Positions 24,914 through 34,310 of a DNA stretch of 64,000 nt are shown piece after piece (position 1 is the stretch's first letter; each line of letters starts with the position of its first letter). The notes under the pieces were generated by a model. That model searched no databases. It was given only the letters and a program-made list of their open reading frames with translations, and had not been told where the DNA came from. Where the stretch lies: the NCBI GenBank assembly GCA_002412965.1, contig DHWB01000003.1, positions 238,504-302,503 on the forward strand. The letters run 5' to 3'. The position numbers and the translations under genes were made by a program. This DNA comes from Desulfomicrobium sp. UBA5193 (GTDB lineage: Bacteria > Desulfobacterota > Desulfovibrionia > Desulfovibrionales > Desulfomicrobiaceae).

Positions 24914-25840
24914 TTAAATCTTCGTGGTTCTGGGCTTGCCGAAAAGCCCGGTTGGTTTCCAGGAGAGAATACCCAGCAGGATGGTGAACGAGATCAGGTC
25001 GCGCAGCTCCGAGCTGAAGGTCGCGGCCACGAAGACTTCCAGAAAGGCCAGCAGGAAGCCGCCGATAAAGGCCCCGCGAATGTCTCCGATGCCACCGACA
25101 ACGGCGGCGATGAAGGCTTTCCAGCCGACCAGGGCGCCCATGAACGGATCAAGGACCGGGAAATTCATGGCATAGAGCAGTCCGGCCAGTCCGGCCATGG
25201 AGGAGCCCAGGAAAAAAGTGAAGACGATGACGATGTCCAGCGGAATGCCCATCAGGGGGACTGCGAACTTGTCGTAGGACACGGCGCGCATGGCCATGCC
25301 GAGCTTGGTCCGGGTCACGATCCACTGCAGTAGCCCGAAGACCAGAAAGCAGGTCACGATGGAGGCCAGCTTGAGGCTTGTGACCGTCGCTCCGCCGATC
25401 TCGAACAGCACTCGCGGCACCAGAGTGGGAAACGCTTTGCGCGAGGCTCCGAGCATGGACAGGTTGCCGTATTCCAGGACGATGCCCATCATCAGGGCGG
25501 TGATGACCACGTACAAACGGTTGGCGCCCTTGAGGCGCAGGGGGCGGTAGGCCACGCGCTCTATGAAGATGCCGACCCCCGAGGTCAGAAGCATGGTCAG
25601 CGGCACGGTCAGGGCCAGGACGATCCAGCCGGGTAGACCAGCGTCGATGAAGCCGTATTGGCCAAGGAGGGCTGTGGCGCTGAAAAAGGCGATGTAGGCT
25701 CCGACCATGAAGATGTCGCCATGAGCGAAGTTGATGAGCAGCAGAACACCGTAAACCAGGCAATAGCCCAGGGCGATGAGAGAGTAATAACTGCCCAGCT
25801 GCAGGGCGTTTATTCCCTGTTGGATGATGGTCTCAAGCAT
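24914..25840 (-). CDS. livH: Branched-chain amino acid ABC transporter permease LivH (second operon)
   Basis: 308 residues, eight or nine spans. GSYYSLIALGYCLVYGVLLL and INFAHGDIFMVGAYI are LivH marks; the C-terminal coupling loop is GWKAFIAAVVGGIGDIRGA. It follows livK by 80 bases, the usual spacing for a highly expressed binding protein gene. Confidence 0.94.
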   Translation of the reverse strand: MLETIIQQGINALQLGSYYSLIALGYCLVYGVLLLINFAHGDIFMVGAYIAFFSATALLGQYGFIDAGLPGWIVLALTVPLTMLLTSGVGIFIERVAYRPLRLKGANRLYVVITALMMGIVLEYGNLSMLGASRKAFPTLVPRVLFEIGGATVTSLKLASIVTCFLVFGLLQWIVTRTKLGMAMRAVSYDKFAVPLMGIPLDIVIVFTFFLGSSMAGLAGLLYAMNFPVLDPFMGALVGWKAFIAAVVGGIGDIRGAFIGGFLLAFLEVFVAATFSSELRDLISFTILLGILSWKPTGLFGKPRTTKI

Positions 25841-25920
25841 GATCAGATCCCTGTCGGTTGGGAATGGCGAAATGTCGAAGGGCGGTCCGCTGGGACCGCC
25901 CTCCGGGAATCAACCGGGTC

Positions 25921-27087
25921 TTACGGGCAGACAGTCTCGTGGAAAGTGAATTCACCAGCGTCGTTGATCTTGACGATGACGGCGCACTTGGCGGGATCGC
26001 CGATCTTGCCGTCGTAGCTCATGGTGCCGGTGATGCCTTCGAAGCCGCGCATGGAGGCCATGGCTTCGCGCAGGGAGTCGCGGTCCTTGGACAGATCGCC
26101 GGACAGGGCGCCCATGTTCTTGATGGCGGCCAGGGCCATGTTGGTGGCGTCCCAGGTCAGGGCGCCGACGTCATCTGGGATCTGGCCGTACTTGGCGTTG
26201 AAGGTGTCGATGAATTCCTTGGTCGCGCCCTTGGCGCCGGCGGCGGCGTAGTGGGTCACGAAGTACTGGCCCTTGCAGTCGTCGCCGCACAGGCCCATGA
26301 GTTCGGCGGAGCCCCAGGAGTCGGAACCGAGGATCGGGCCCTTGAAGCCCAGTTCGCGGGCCTGACGGACGATGAGCGGAACTTCGTTGTAGTACTGGGG
26401 AGTGAAGAGGATGTCCGGCTTGGTTTTGATGATCTTGGTCAGCTGGGCGGAGAAGTCCACGTCCTTGGTAGTGAAGGTTTCGTAGGCCACTACGGAGCCG
26501 GCGCCGTGCAGCTCTTCGAAGCTTTTCTTGAAAAATTCGGACAGGCCCTTGGAATAGTCCTGCGCCACGTCGAAAAGGACGGCCGCGGTCTTGGCGTTCA
26601 GTTGCTGGGTGGCGAACTTGGCGGCCACGGGACCCTGGAAGTCATCGAGGAAGCAGGCGCGGAAGACGTAGGGGCGGTCCAGGGTGGTCTTGGGGTTGGT
26701 GGACCAGGGGGCAACCATGACGGTCTTCAGGTTGTTGGCCACTTCACCGGCGGGAACGGCGCGGCCGGAGCCCATGGGTCCGACCATGGCCAGGACCTTT
26801 TCGCCTTCGATGAGCTTCAGGGCCGCGTTGACCGCGGACTCGGGCTTGGTCTCGTTGTCCACGTAGATGAAATCCAGCTGGTACTTCTTGCCGCCGACAT
26901 CAAGGCCGCCTGCGGCGTTGATCTGCTCCTTGAGCATTTCGGCGGATTGCTTCGCCATTTCACCCACTTTTGGGATGTCGCCGGTCAGCGGAATGTTGAA
27001 GCCGATCTTGATGGTCTCGGCCCCAGCGGCCGCAGCAAAGAGCAGCACGCAGACCAAGGTCAGTAAAACACGGGCAAATTTCTTCAC
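25921..27087 (-). CDS. livK: Branched-chain amino acid ABC transporter binding protein LivK (second operon)
   Basis: 388 residues from the GTG that follows GGAGG by 6 bases; an ATG 19 codons upstream lacks a ribosome site and would mask the signal peptide. Signal peptide: KKFARVLLTLVCVLLFAAAAGA, then mature ETIKIGFNIPLTGD, the classic start of Leu/Ile/Val-binding proteins. GPMGSGRAVPAG and LGSDSWGSAEL line the binding cleft in this family. Ligand choice cannot be read from sequence. First gene of the second liv operon. Confidence 0.93.
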   Translation of the reverse strand: MKKFARVLLTLVCVLLFAAAAGAETIKIGFNIPLTGDIPKVGEMAKQSAEMLKEQINAAGGLDVGGKKYQLDFIYVDNETKPESAVNAALKLIEGEKVLAMVGPMGSGRAVPAGEVANNLKTVMVAPWSTNPKTTLDRPYVFRACFLDDFQGPVAAKFATQQLNAKTAAVLFDVAQDYSKGLSEFFKKSFEELHGAGSVVAYETFTTKDVDFSAQLTKIIKTKPDILFTPQYYNEVPLIVRQARELGFKGPILGSDSWGSAELMGLCGDDCKGQYFVTHYAAAGAKGATKEFIDTFNAKYGQIPDDVGALTWDATNMALAAIKNMGALSGDLSKDRDSLREAMASMRGFEGITGTMSYDGKIGDPAKCAVIVKINDAGEFTFHETVCP

Positions 27088-27521
27088 AAACAACCTCCAG
27101 AAGTAAGTGTTACAAAGTGATGGTTTTCTAATGGAAAAAACCAAAAAAAGAAAGTTATTTTAGGTGCGTGCACTCTTTTTAATGAGATTTTTGCCGCCGT
27201 GAAAGAAATCCGTGATTCAGCATGTTTAGGTCCGAGTTGATTGTGCAATCATCATGCCTGCACCTTCTTGGCAGGCGGCAGTGCGTTCTTGTCCCGGGGC
27301 TGGCGTTTGTCGAGCGAGAATGGCCGGTCGATTCGCGCGGGGTCGGGCGGCTATGCCGTGGAGAATGATGTCGAAATTGTCAAACGTATATGGCCGGTTG
27401 GTAATAAATTTGACAAATTTGTGTATTTTTAGCCGGCCACGTCAGGGGAAGAAACCCTTGCCAAAGGGCATGGGGGAACTTACAAACCGTGGTCCTGTTC
27501 AACGTGAAAGGGGAGGTGTCC
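27088..27521. other. Divergent intergenic region between livK and gmhA
   Basis: 434 bases without a credible gene. The livK side (27088-27240) is A/T-rich on the minus strand, with a candidate -10 taaaat at about 27158. The gmhA side carries nested palindromes described separately. Both promoters must lie here. Confidence 0.5.
27391..27439. promoter_or_regulatory. Nested palindrome, probable operator upstream of gmhA
   Basis: A perfect 7+1+7 palindrome (aaatttg-a-caaattt, 27406-27420) lies inside a second perfect inverted repeat with arms tggccgg (27391-27397) and ccggcca (27433-27439). A similar half site aaattgtcaaa lies just upstream at 27374-27384. The arrangement looks like a dimeric regulator site close to a promoter; the regulator is unknown. 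Confidence 0.45.
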
Positions 27522-28145
27522 ATGACGGAGCGGGTGCGGAAGATCATCACGGACCATGCGTTGGAAGGCGCCGCGTTGCGCAAAGAGTTTTTTGAAGCCA
27601 ATGCGGAACTGGTGGCCGAAGTGGCGCGGGCCATGGCGCTGAGCCTGACCGCTGGCGGCAAGATCCTTTTCTGCGGAAACGGTGGCAGCGCTGCGGACGC
27701 ACAGCATTTCGCGGCCGAATTCGTCAACCGGTTCATGATGGAGCGGCCCCCCCTGCCGGCCATTGCCCTGACCACAGACTCCTCGGCCCTGACCGCCATC
27801 GCCAACGACTATTCGTTCGACCAGATTTTCAGCAAGCAGGTGCAGGCTCTGGGGCGGCCCGGCGACGTGCTGATCGGAATTTCCACATCGGGCAAGAGTC
27901 CCAATGTGAACGAGGCGTTGCGCGTGGGACTGGAAAACGGGCTGGTCACCGTGGGGATTGGCGGCGGAAACGGCGGGACCATGGTCGGCTTTTGCCATCA
28001 TTCCCTCATCGTCCCGGACACCAGAACCCCCCTGATTCAGGAAATTCATGTGACGATAGGGCATCTGCTCTGCGGTCTGGTCGATTACTATCTGTTTGAA
28101 GCGGTTGCGGAGCTCGAACCCTTTCTGGGCTCCGAGCAGCCATAA
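27522..28145 (+). CDS. gmhA: D-sedoheptulose 7-phosphate isomerase
   Basis: 207 residues from the ATG after ggggagg. SIS domain with FCGNGGSAADAQHFAAEF (phosphate and substrate loop), TTDSSALTAIANDY, and ISTSGKSPNVNEAL. It makes D-glycero-D-manno-heptose 7-phosphate, the first step to LPS heptose. His and Glu residues in IQEIHVTIGHLLC agree with the GmhA active site. FmdB and hemC genes follow on the same strand. Confidence 0.92.
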   Translation: MTERVRKIITDHALEGAALRKEFFEANAELVAEVARAMALSLTAGGKILFCGNGGSAADAQHFAAEFVNRFMMERPPLPAIALTTDSSALTAIANDYSFDQIFSKQVQALGRPGDVLIGISTSGKSPNVNEALRVGLENGLVTVGIGGGNGGTMVGFCHHSLIVPDTRTPLIQEIHVTIGHLLCGLVDYYLFEAVAELEPFLGSEQP

Positions 28146-28154
28146 GGAGGAAAT

Positions 28155-28397
28155 ATGCCCATTTTCGAATATGTCTGCAATTCCTGCCAAAAGGAATTCG
28201 AGGAGATCGTTCTCGGGGGCGAGCAGCCTGTCTGTCCGGCCTGCGGGGCCGCTGACACGACCAAGCTCATCTCCAGGGGAGTGTTTCGGACCGGCGGGCC
28301 CATCGTCACGGGATCTCCCAGCGCGAGCGCCATCACCACCAGAGGCAAGAGCGGTTGCGGCTCCTGTGCCGGCGGCAATTGTTCCAGCTGCGGCTGA
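28155..28397 (+). CDS. FmdB-type zinc ribbon protein
   Basis: 80 residues. The N-terminal ribbon has CNSCQKEFEE and CPACGAADTTK, the two Cys pairs of the FmdB (CxxC_CxxC_SSSS) family. The tail is rich in Gly, Ser and Cys (SGCGSCAGGNCSSCG). A regulatory role is presumed for the family but unproven. It sits 9 bases after gmhA with a ribosome site aaggagg. Confidence 0.85.
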   Translation: MPIFEYVCNSCQKEFEEIVLGGEQPVCPACGAADTTKLISRGVFRTGGPIVTGSPSASAITTRGKSGCGSCAGGNCSSCG

Positions 28398-28415
28398 CCC
28401 TAATTTCTATCCGTA

Positions 28416-28439
28416 CGTGGTGAGCCTGTCGAACCACTT
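28416..28439. repeat. REP-like palindrome (single copy in window)
   Basis: gtggt-gagcctgtcga-accac lies in the short gap between the fmdB-like gene and hemC. The core gagcctgtcgaac is the kind of short palindrome dispersed in many proteobacterial genomes, sometimes mobilised by REP-associated tyrosine transposases. I see no second copy here. Confidence 0.4.
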
Positions 28440-28459
28440 CCCTTAAGGATTTGCATCTG

Positions 28460-29395
28460 ATGAACACCATTCGTATCGCCACCCGCGGCAGCAAGCTGGC
28501 CCTGTGGCAGGCGCATCACATCTCTGATCTGCTCCGCGTTCAGTATCCCGGCATCACCGTCGAGCTGAACATCATCAAGACCAAGGGCGACAAGATTCTG
28601 GACGTTCCCTTGGCCAAGATCGGTGGCAAGGGGCTGTTCGTGAAGGAAATCGAGGAGGCGCTCCTGGCTGGCGAAGCGGACATCGCCGTGCATTCCATGA
28701 AGGACGTCCCGGCGGAGCTGCCCGAGGGCCTGAAGCTCGGCATCATCCCCGAACGCGAGGTGCCGACTGATTGCTTTTTGAGCGCCACTTACCCAAACAT
28801 CGCCTCGCTGCCGGTGGGAGCGAGGGTCGGGACCAGCAGCCTGCGCCGTCAGACCCAGCTCATGGGCCTGCGCCGGGATCTGTGCATTTTGTCGCTGCGT
28901 GGCAATCTGGACACGCGGGTCGGCAAGCTCATGGCCGGAGAGTTCGACGCCATCATCGTGGCCATGGCGGGCATGAATCGTCTGGGTCTGACCGCTCCGC
29001 ACATGCAGGAACTGGCTCCGCCCGAATTTTACCCAGCCGTCGCGCAGGGCGCCCTGGGCATCGAGTATCGCATCGACCGGCCGGAGTTGGATGAACTGCT
29101 GGCCTTTCTCGATCACGCGCCCTCGCGGGTCTGCGTCGAAGCGGAGCGGTCATTTCTTTTTGGTCTGGACGGCGGCTGCCAGGTGCCCATCGCCGGATTC
29201 GCGACTCTTTCCGGAACACGGATCACCTTGACCGGCCTTGTGGCCGACTTGTGCGGCGAGCGGGTCATTCGTCAGGAATCGACCGCCGAAGCGCATGCGG
29301 CCCTGGATTTGGGCGCGAGCGTGGCCAAGGCCGTGCTCGCCCAAGGCGGCCAGGAGATTCTGGATGAGGTTTACCGGAGCGGCGCGGCGGTCTGA
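28460..29395 (+). CDS. hemC: Porphobilinogen deaminase (hydroxymethylbilane synthase)
   Basis: 311 residues from the ATG 10 bases after aagga. Marks: RIATRGSKLALWQA, KTKGDKILDVPLAKIGGKGLF, HSMKDVP with the catalytic Asp, and GTSSLRRQ. The dipyrromethane-cofactor cysteine is in GLDGGCQVPIAG (about residue 240). It polymerises four porphobilinogens for heme, siroheme and B12. Sirohaem is needed for dissimilatory sulfite reductase in sulfate reducers. Confidence 0.95.
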   Translation: MNTIRIATRGSKLALWQAHHISDLLRVQYPGITVELNIIKTKGDKILDVPLAKIGGKGLFVKEIEEALLAGEADIAVHSMKDVPAELPEGLKLGIIPEREVPTDCFLSATYPNIASLPVGARVGTSSLRRQTQLMGLRRDLCILSLRGNLDTRVGKLMAGEFDAIIVAMAGMNRLGLTAPHMQELAPPEFYPAVAQGALGIEYRIDRPELDELLAFLDHAPSRVCVEAERSFLFGLDGGCQVPIAGFATLSGTRITLTGLVADLCGERVIRQESTAEAHAALDLGASVAKAVLAQGGQEILDEVYRSGAAV

Positions 29396-29421
29396 AGCGG
29401 CGCGCCACGCAAGTGCCATGC

Positions 29422-29458
29422 AAAAAGAGCGGGCGGAATATCCGTCCGCTCTTTTTTT
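29422..29458. terminator. Rho-independent terminator between hemC and cobT
   Basis: Stem aaagagcgggcgga/tccgtccgctcttt with a three-base loop and a run of seven T; A-rich on the other side. It serves both convergent genes. Confidence 0.85.
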
Positions 29459-30521
29459 ATTCTCCGCTGCTGACTCCGGCGGATTCGAAGGTGGCCATCT
29501 CATTGTAGAGGTTGGCCGCGCTGCGCAGGATGAAGATGGCCATGGCCGCGCCGGTGCCCTCTCCCAGGCGCATGCCCAGATGCAGAAGCGGGGTCGCGCC
29601 GAGGCTGTCCATGACGGCCGCGAATCCCGGTTCGGCCGAGGCGTGGGAAAAGAAGGCGTACTCGGCAACGAGTGGGCAGATGGCCTGGGCCGCGACATAG
29701 GCGCTGGTTGAGATGAATCCGTCGATGACGAGCGGCATTCCCATGCTGGCCCCGCCAAGGATCATTCCGGCCAGGGTCGCGATCTCGAATCCGCCCAGGC
29801 TGGCCAGGATGTCGAGGGGATCGGCCTTGGCGATGGTGGGCGCGTGCAGATCCAAAGCCGTCTCGATGACTTTGGTCTTGCGGCGCATCCCCTCGGCGTC
29901 AAGTCCCGTGCCGGGACCGGTGATGGCAGTCGGCGTCAGCCCGAGATAGGCGCAAAAAAGCGCCGTAGCCGGGGTCGTGTTGGCGATGCCCATTTCTCCG
30001 CTGCCGAGCGTCACGATGCCGTCCTTCCTGGCGGCTTGGGCCAGACCGATGCCGTTCTCAAGAGCCTGGATGCATGCTTCGCGGGTCATGGCCGGACCGG
30101 TTGAGAGATCCCGGGTGCCGGGCGCGACCTTGCACTGGACAAGGGCGGGATGCTCTGGAAATTTACCGCCGAGGCAGCCCGCGTCCACGACCTTGAGGTC
30201 CACTCCTGCGGTGCGGGTCAGGACATTGATGGCCGCGCCGTTGGCGACGAAATTTTCCACCATCTGCCGGGTCACTTCCTGGGGGAAAAGGCTTACCCCC
30301 TGTGCTGCCACCCCATGGTCCCCGGCGCAGGTGTAGATCCGGGCCGGATCGACCTTTGGCGCTCCCCCTCCGGCCATGGCCACCAGACGGCAGGCGATCT
30401 GCTCCAGGGTGCCGAGGCTGCCCCGGGGTTTGGTCTGGGAGTCGAGGTGGGCCTGAGCCTCTTCGAAGTATGTGCGCTCAAGAGGGCGGACGAGTTCGAT
30501 CGTGGTGTGGAGCAAGGACAT
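29457..30521 (-). CDS. cobT: Nicotinate-nucleotide-dimethylbenzimidazole phosphoribosyltransferase
   Basis: 354 residues, the usual CobT length. Marks: LDSQTKPRGSLGTLEQIACRL at the N-terminus, YTCAGDHGVAAQGVS with the phosphate site, GEMGIANTTPATALFCA, and the catalytic-Glu segment GMRLGEGTGAAMA. It makes alpha-ribazole phosphate for the lower ligand of cobalamin. No B12 riboswitch is visible in the 59-base gap upstream. Confidence 0.94.
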   Translation of the reverse strand: MSLLHTTIELVRPLERTYFEEAQAHLDSQTKPRGSLGTLEQIACRLVAMAGGGAPKVDPARIYTCAGDHGVAAQGVSLFPQEVTRQMVENFVANGAAINVLTRTAGVDLKVVDAGCLGGKFPEHPALVQCKVAPGTRDLSTGPAMTREACIQALENGIGLAQAARKDGIVTLGSGEMGIANTTPATALFCAYLGLTPTAITGPGTGLDAEGMRRKTKVIETALDLHAPTIAKADPLDILASLGGFEIATLAGMILGGASMGMPLVIDGFISTSAYVAAQAICPLVAEYAFFSHASAEPGFAAVMDSLGATPLLHLGMRLGEGTGAAMAIFILRSAANLYNEMATFESAGVSSGE

Positions 30522-30580
30522 GAAGCCTCCGGAATTTCACGTTTTTTCATGGGATACAGCAGAGGCACAAGGGCTACAGG

Positions 30581-31075
30581 ATGGATAAAATGATGACAAG
30601 GGCGGATTTGATGCCTGGCGAGCCGGTTTTGGTCAGCGCCTGCCTGCTTGGGATATATTGCCGCTACGACGGACGCTGCGAGAGCGACGAGCGCGTTATG
30701 TCCCTGGCCGAAAGGCACACCTTGATTCCTGTCTGTCCGGAACAGCTGGGAGGGCTGCCCACGCCGCGTGAAGCGGTGGAGTTGAGCCGGGGGCGGGCTC
30801 TGGCCAGAAACGGTGCGGACCTGACCGAGGCTTTCCGGCGTGGCGCCGCACAGGTCGAAGCCATCGCCCGCTTGACCGGAGCAAGAGTTGCCGTCCTCCA
30901 GCCCCGCTCGCCGAGTTGTGGCATCGGGGTTGTTTATGACGGGAGTTTTTCCGGCACGCGGATCGCGGGACACGGCATGCTGGCGGAAGCTCTTGAAAAG
31001 ATGGGGCTCCTTCTGCTTGACCCCGACGATTTGGACTGCAGTGCTGATGCGCATCTTCCCTTTTGCCGGAGATGA
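30581..31075 (+). CDS. DUF523 family protein
   Basis: 164 residues; ATGs 3 and 10 codons downstream are alternative starts. Family motifs: VSACLLGIYCRYDG, IPVCPEQLGGLPTPR, and LQPRSPSCGIG with conserved cysteines. The function of DUF523 is unknown. It is divergent from cobT. Confidence 0.85.
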   Translation: MDKMMTRADLMPGEPVLVSACLLGIYCRYDGRCESDERVMSLAERHTLIPVCPEQLGGLPTPREAVELSRGRALARNGADLTEAFRRGAAQVEAIARLTGARVAVLQPRSPSCGIGVVYDGSFSGTRIAGHGMLAEALEKMGLLLLDPDDLDCSADAHLPFCRR

Positions 31076-31118
31076 GTTAGAAGTACATGTGACTTAATCG
31101 GGAGAAGGGGAGGTCAAA

Positions 31119-31442
31119 ATGGCAAGTCAAATGAACAGGCGTGAATTCATTCGTCATCGCAAAGAGAGCAGCGTGCGTTACAGTATGCTCGGCAGCGAGG
31201 AATACCAGAACGGCAGGCTGATTGACGAGGGTGAGGGTGGCTTATGCATGGAAACCTCGGCTCCGCTCAAGACCGGATCGGTTATTTATGTTCAGTTGGT
31301 GAACCTCATTCCTGACGTCGATGGTTTGGGAGCTGATCGGAGTTTTCATGGCCGGGTGAGGTGGACCAGGGACCTGGGTGACATGGAGCAGACCCGTTTC
31401 GGGATCGGCGTGCAGTTTACGCGCCCGGTTTCCCTTACATGA
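31119..31442 (+). CDS. PilZ domain protein
   Basis: 107 residues. PilZ ligand motifs are visible: R-x3-R in FIRHRKESSVRY and D-x-G-x2-G in LIDEGEGGLCME, followed by the closing strand RFGIGVQF. PilZ domains bind cyclic di-GMP. As a single-domain protein it probably acts by contacting a partner. Its stop overlaps the start of the next gene (ATGA). Confidence 0.82.
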   Translation: MASQMNRREFIRHRKESSVRYSMLGSEEYQNGRLIDEGEGGLCMETSAPLKTGSVIYVQLVNLIPDVDGLGADRSFHGRVRWTRDLGDMEQTRFGIGVQFTRPVSLT

Positions 31443-31795
31443 TCGCAATAGGAAAAGGCATGTCTGAATTTGAACAGGAACTTGAAGTGACTGCGGAATT
31501 GATCAAAAGTGAGAGAATTTCCAGGGAACAGGCGCGGGCCCACGCAAAGTCCACGGCATGGATTCGGGAAAACCAGCCCGGCCTTGTCGCGGCCGGATGG
31601 ACCGTGGCCGATCTGTACAAGATCGGGACCCTGTCATTTCCCTATTCCGATTGGGGACCTGGCTGGCTGACTTTGTGGAACAATGAAAAATGCGAGCCCC
31701 GGCTGGGCAGCCGGGGCAATATCGAATTCGTCCTGCATGAAGCTGGCGGGGATGTGGTTCAGACCTGTTGGCTCAAAAAAAGTTTCCTGACCTGA
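31439..31795 (+). CDS. Hypothetical protein coupled to PilZ gene
   Basis: 118 residues; an ATG 7 codons downstream (MSEFEQEL) is an alternative start. The N-terminal half is helical and charged; the C-terminal half has aromatic motifs FPYSDWGPGWLTLWNN. No family is recognised. The four-base overlap with the PilZ gene suggests a shared function. Confidence 0.65.
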   Translation: MIAIGKGMSEFEQELEVTAELIKSERISREQARAHAKSTAWIRENQPGLVAAGWTVADLYKIGTLSFPYSDWGPGWLTLWNNEKCEPRLGSRGNIEFVLHEAGGDVVQTCWLKKSFLT

Positions 31796-32884
31796 TCAAT
31801 CGCCCACCTTTTGGGTGCTGTTTTCGGAAAGTTCCGGGTTGAGTAACTGGTCCAGTTCCGGCTTTGGCTGGCGGGAGCGCTCCTCCACTGCGGCCGAGGT
31901 CTTGATCAAAAGCTCTCCCGCCTTGGCCACGCTCACCATACTCTTGGGATCTTCCAGACCGCGCCGATATATCCATTGCGCCAGATAGATCAGCTCCGAG
32001 GCATCCATGCCCTGCGGGTCTGCGGAGCTGACGATGGCCTGCAACAGTCGCTGACGGGAAATTTCTCTGGTCTGGATGGTGGTCTTGATCCGCGCGCTGG
32101 CATCATTGCTGGCCGTGACGGTCGCATTTTCCCCCTGCAGATTCCAGAATGCCAGATGGGCTTGGCTGACGCTTTCGATGTCTTCCAGATATTTTGCCAC
32201 AAGGGGGCGAATTGATTCGGTCTTGGCCAGAGTGCCCACGATACGGCCGATCATGCGCAGTTTTGCGGCCAGCAGGCCAAGCATTTCCTTGCGCTGCTCT
32301 TCAGTGATGGAGGCTTCCTCTCCGGAGGGAAGGGTATGGGTGCTTGACTGCAGGCCCCGTTCCAGGCTGTCCAGAAAGAGGGGCGTATAGGCCGCGTGCA
32401 TGAAATCGAGCACAGGCCCCTGCAAGACGTGGCTGAAAACAATTTTCCGGGCGCCGAGGGTGTCGGTCTGGTCAACGTTCAACCCTGGAAAATCCACTCC
32501 GTAGCGGATGTTCAGCGATTTGACGTTGAGATCGAACCGCCCTTCGGGAGCGGGATTCTTTTTGGTCCCGCCCGGCAGGTAGCGCACAATTAGATACGAA
32601 CTCACGTCCTGCACAAAATCGTGGCGTACGATCTCGTCGGACGGATAGTTGATTTTGGTTGCATTGGCCCCGGCGGTGGCGTTTTGGTCCGCGTCAAGGC
32701 TGGCGTTGGTCGCGTTGACCTGACCGTGGGTGACGTTTTGCGACGCAGTACCCGTGCTCACCTGCCAGCGCTGAGGGGCCACCTCCGTGGCGATGGGCTT
32801 GGGAAAGAAGCGTTCGCGGTTCTGCATGAACCAGTAGCCTCCGGCCAGAGCCAGAATGACGAGAATGGCAAGAACGCGTTTCAT
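31796..32884 (-). CDS. Membrane-anchored hypothetical protein
   Basis: 362 residues. One N-terminal transmembrane segment (RVLAILVILALAGGYWFM) acts as an uncleaved anchor, with the rest outside the cytoplasm. A low-complexity Asn/Thr/Ala segment (residues about 45-75) follows, then a helical domain. Its start is 2 bases after the end of the phosphofructokinase gene, so both are co-transcribed. No family is recognised. Confidence 0.7.
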   Translation of the reverse strand: MKRVLAILVILALAGGYWFMQNRERFFPKPIATEVAPQRWQVSTGTASQNVTHGQVNATNASLDADQNATAGANATKINYPSDEIVRHDFVQDVSSYLIVRYLPGGTKKNPAPEGRFDLNVKSLNIRYGVDFPGLNVDQTDTLGARKIVFSHVLQGPVLDFMHAAYTPLFLDSLERGLQSSTHTLPSGEEASITEEQRKEMLGLLAAKLRMIGRIVGTLAKTESIRPLVAKYLEDIESVSQAHLAFWNLQGENATVTASNDASARIKTTIQTREISRQRLLQAIVSSADPQGMDASELIYLAQWIYRRGLEDPKSMVSVAKAGELLIKTSAAVEERSRQPKPELDQLLNPELSENSTQKVGD

Positions 32885-32886
32885 GG

Positions 32887-34200
<1,314 letters not shown>

Positions 34201-34310
34201 TGCGACTCCTTGGAATTATGGTCCGAAAAAAGGGGCTTGAAATGAAAGTGCTTCCTGTTTGGTAAGCCAGCGAGGCTCAAAAAACAAGAAGCACGGGGGG
34301 CAGGGGCAAA

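Noticed and set aside
23753..25333. Long + strand open frame opposite livG/livM/livH (about 526 codons)
   Set aside because: Composition-driven; the sequence is His/Gly/Gln-rich without domains, while the minus strand encodes clear permease proteins.
27410..27438. TTGACA upstream of gmhA as a -35 box
   Set aside because: No acceptable -10 hexamer lies 16-18 bases downstream; the hexamer is better explained as part of the palindrome.
30522..30580. Cobalamin riboswitch ahead of cobT
   Set aside because: The gap is far too short and shows none of the conserved B12-box pattern.
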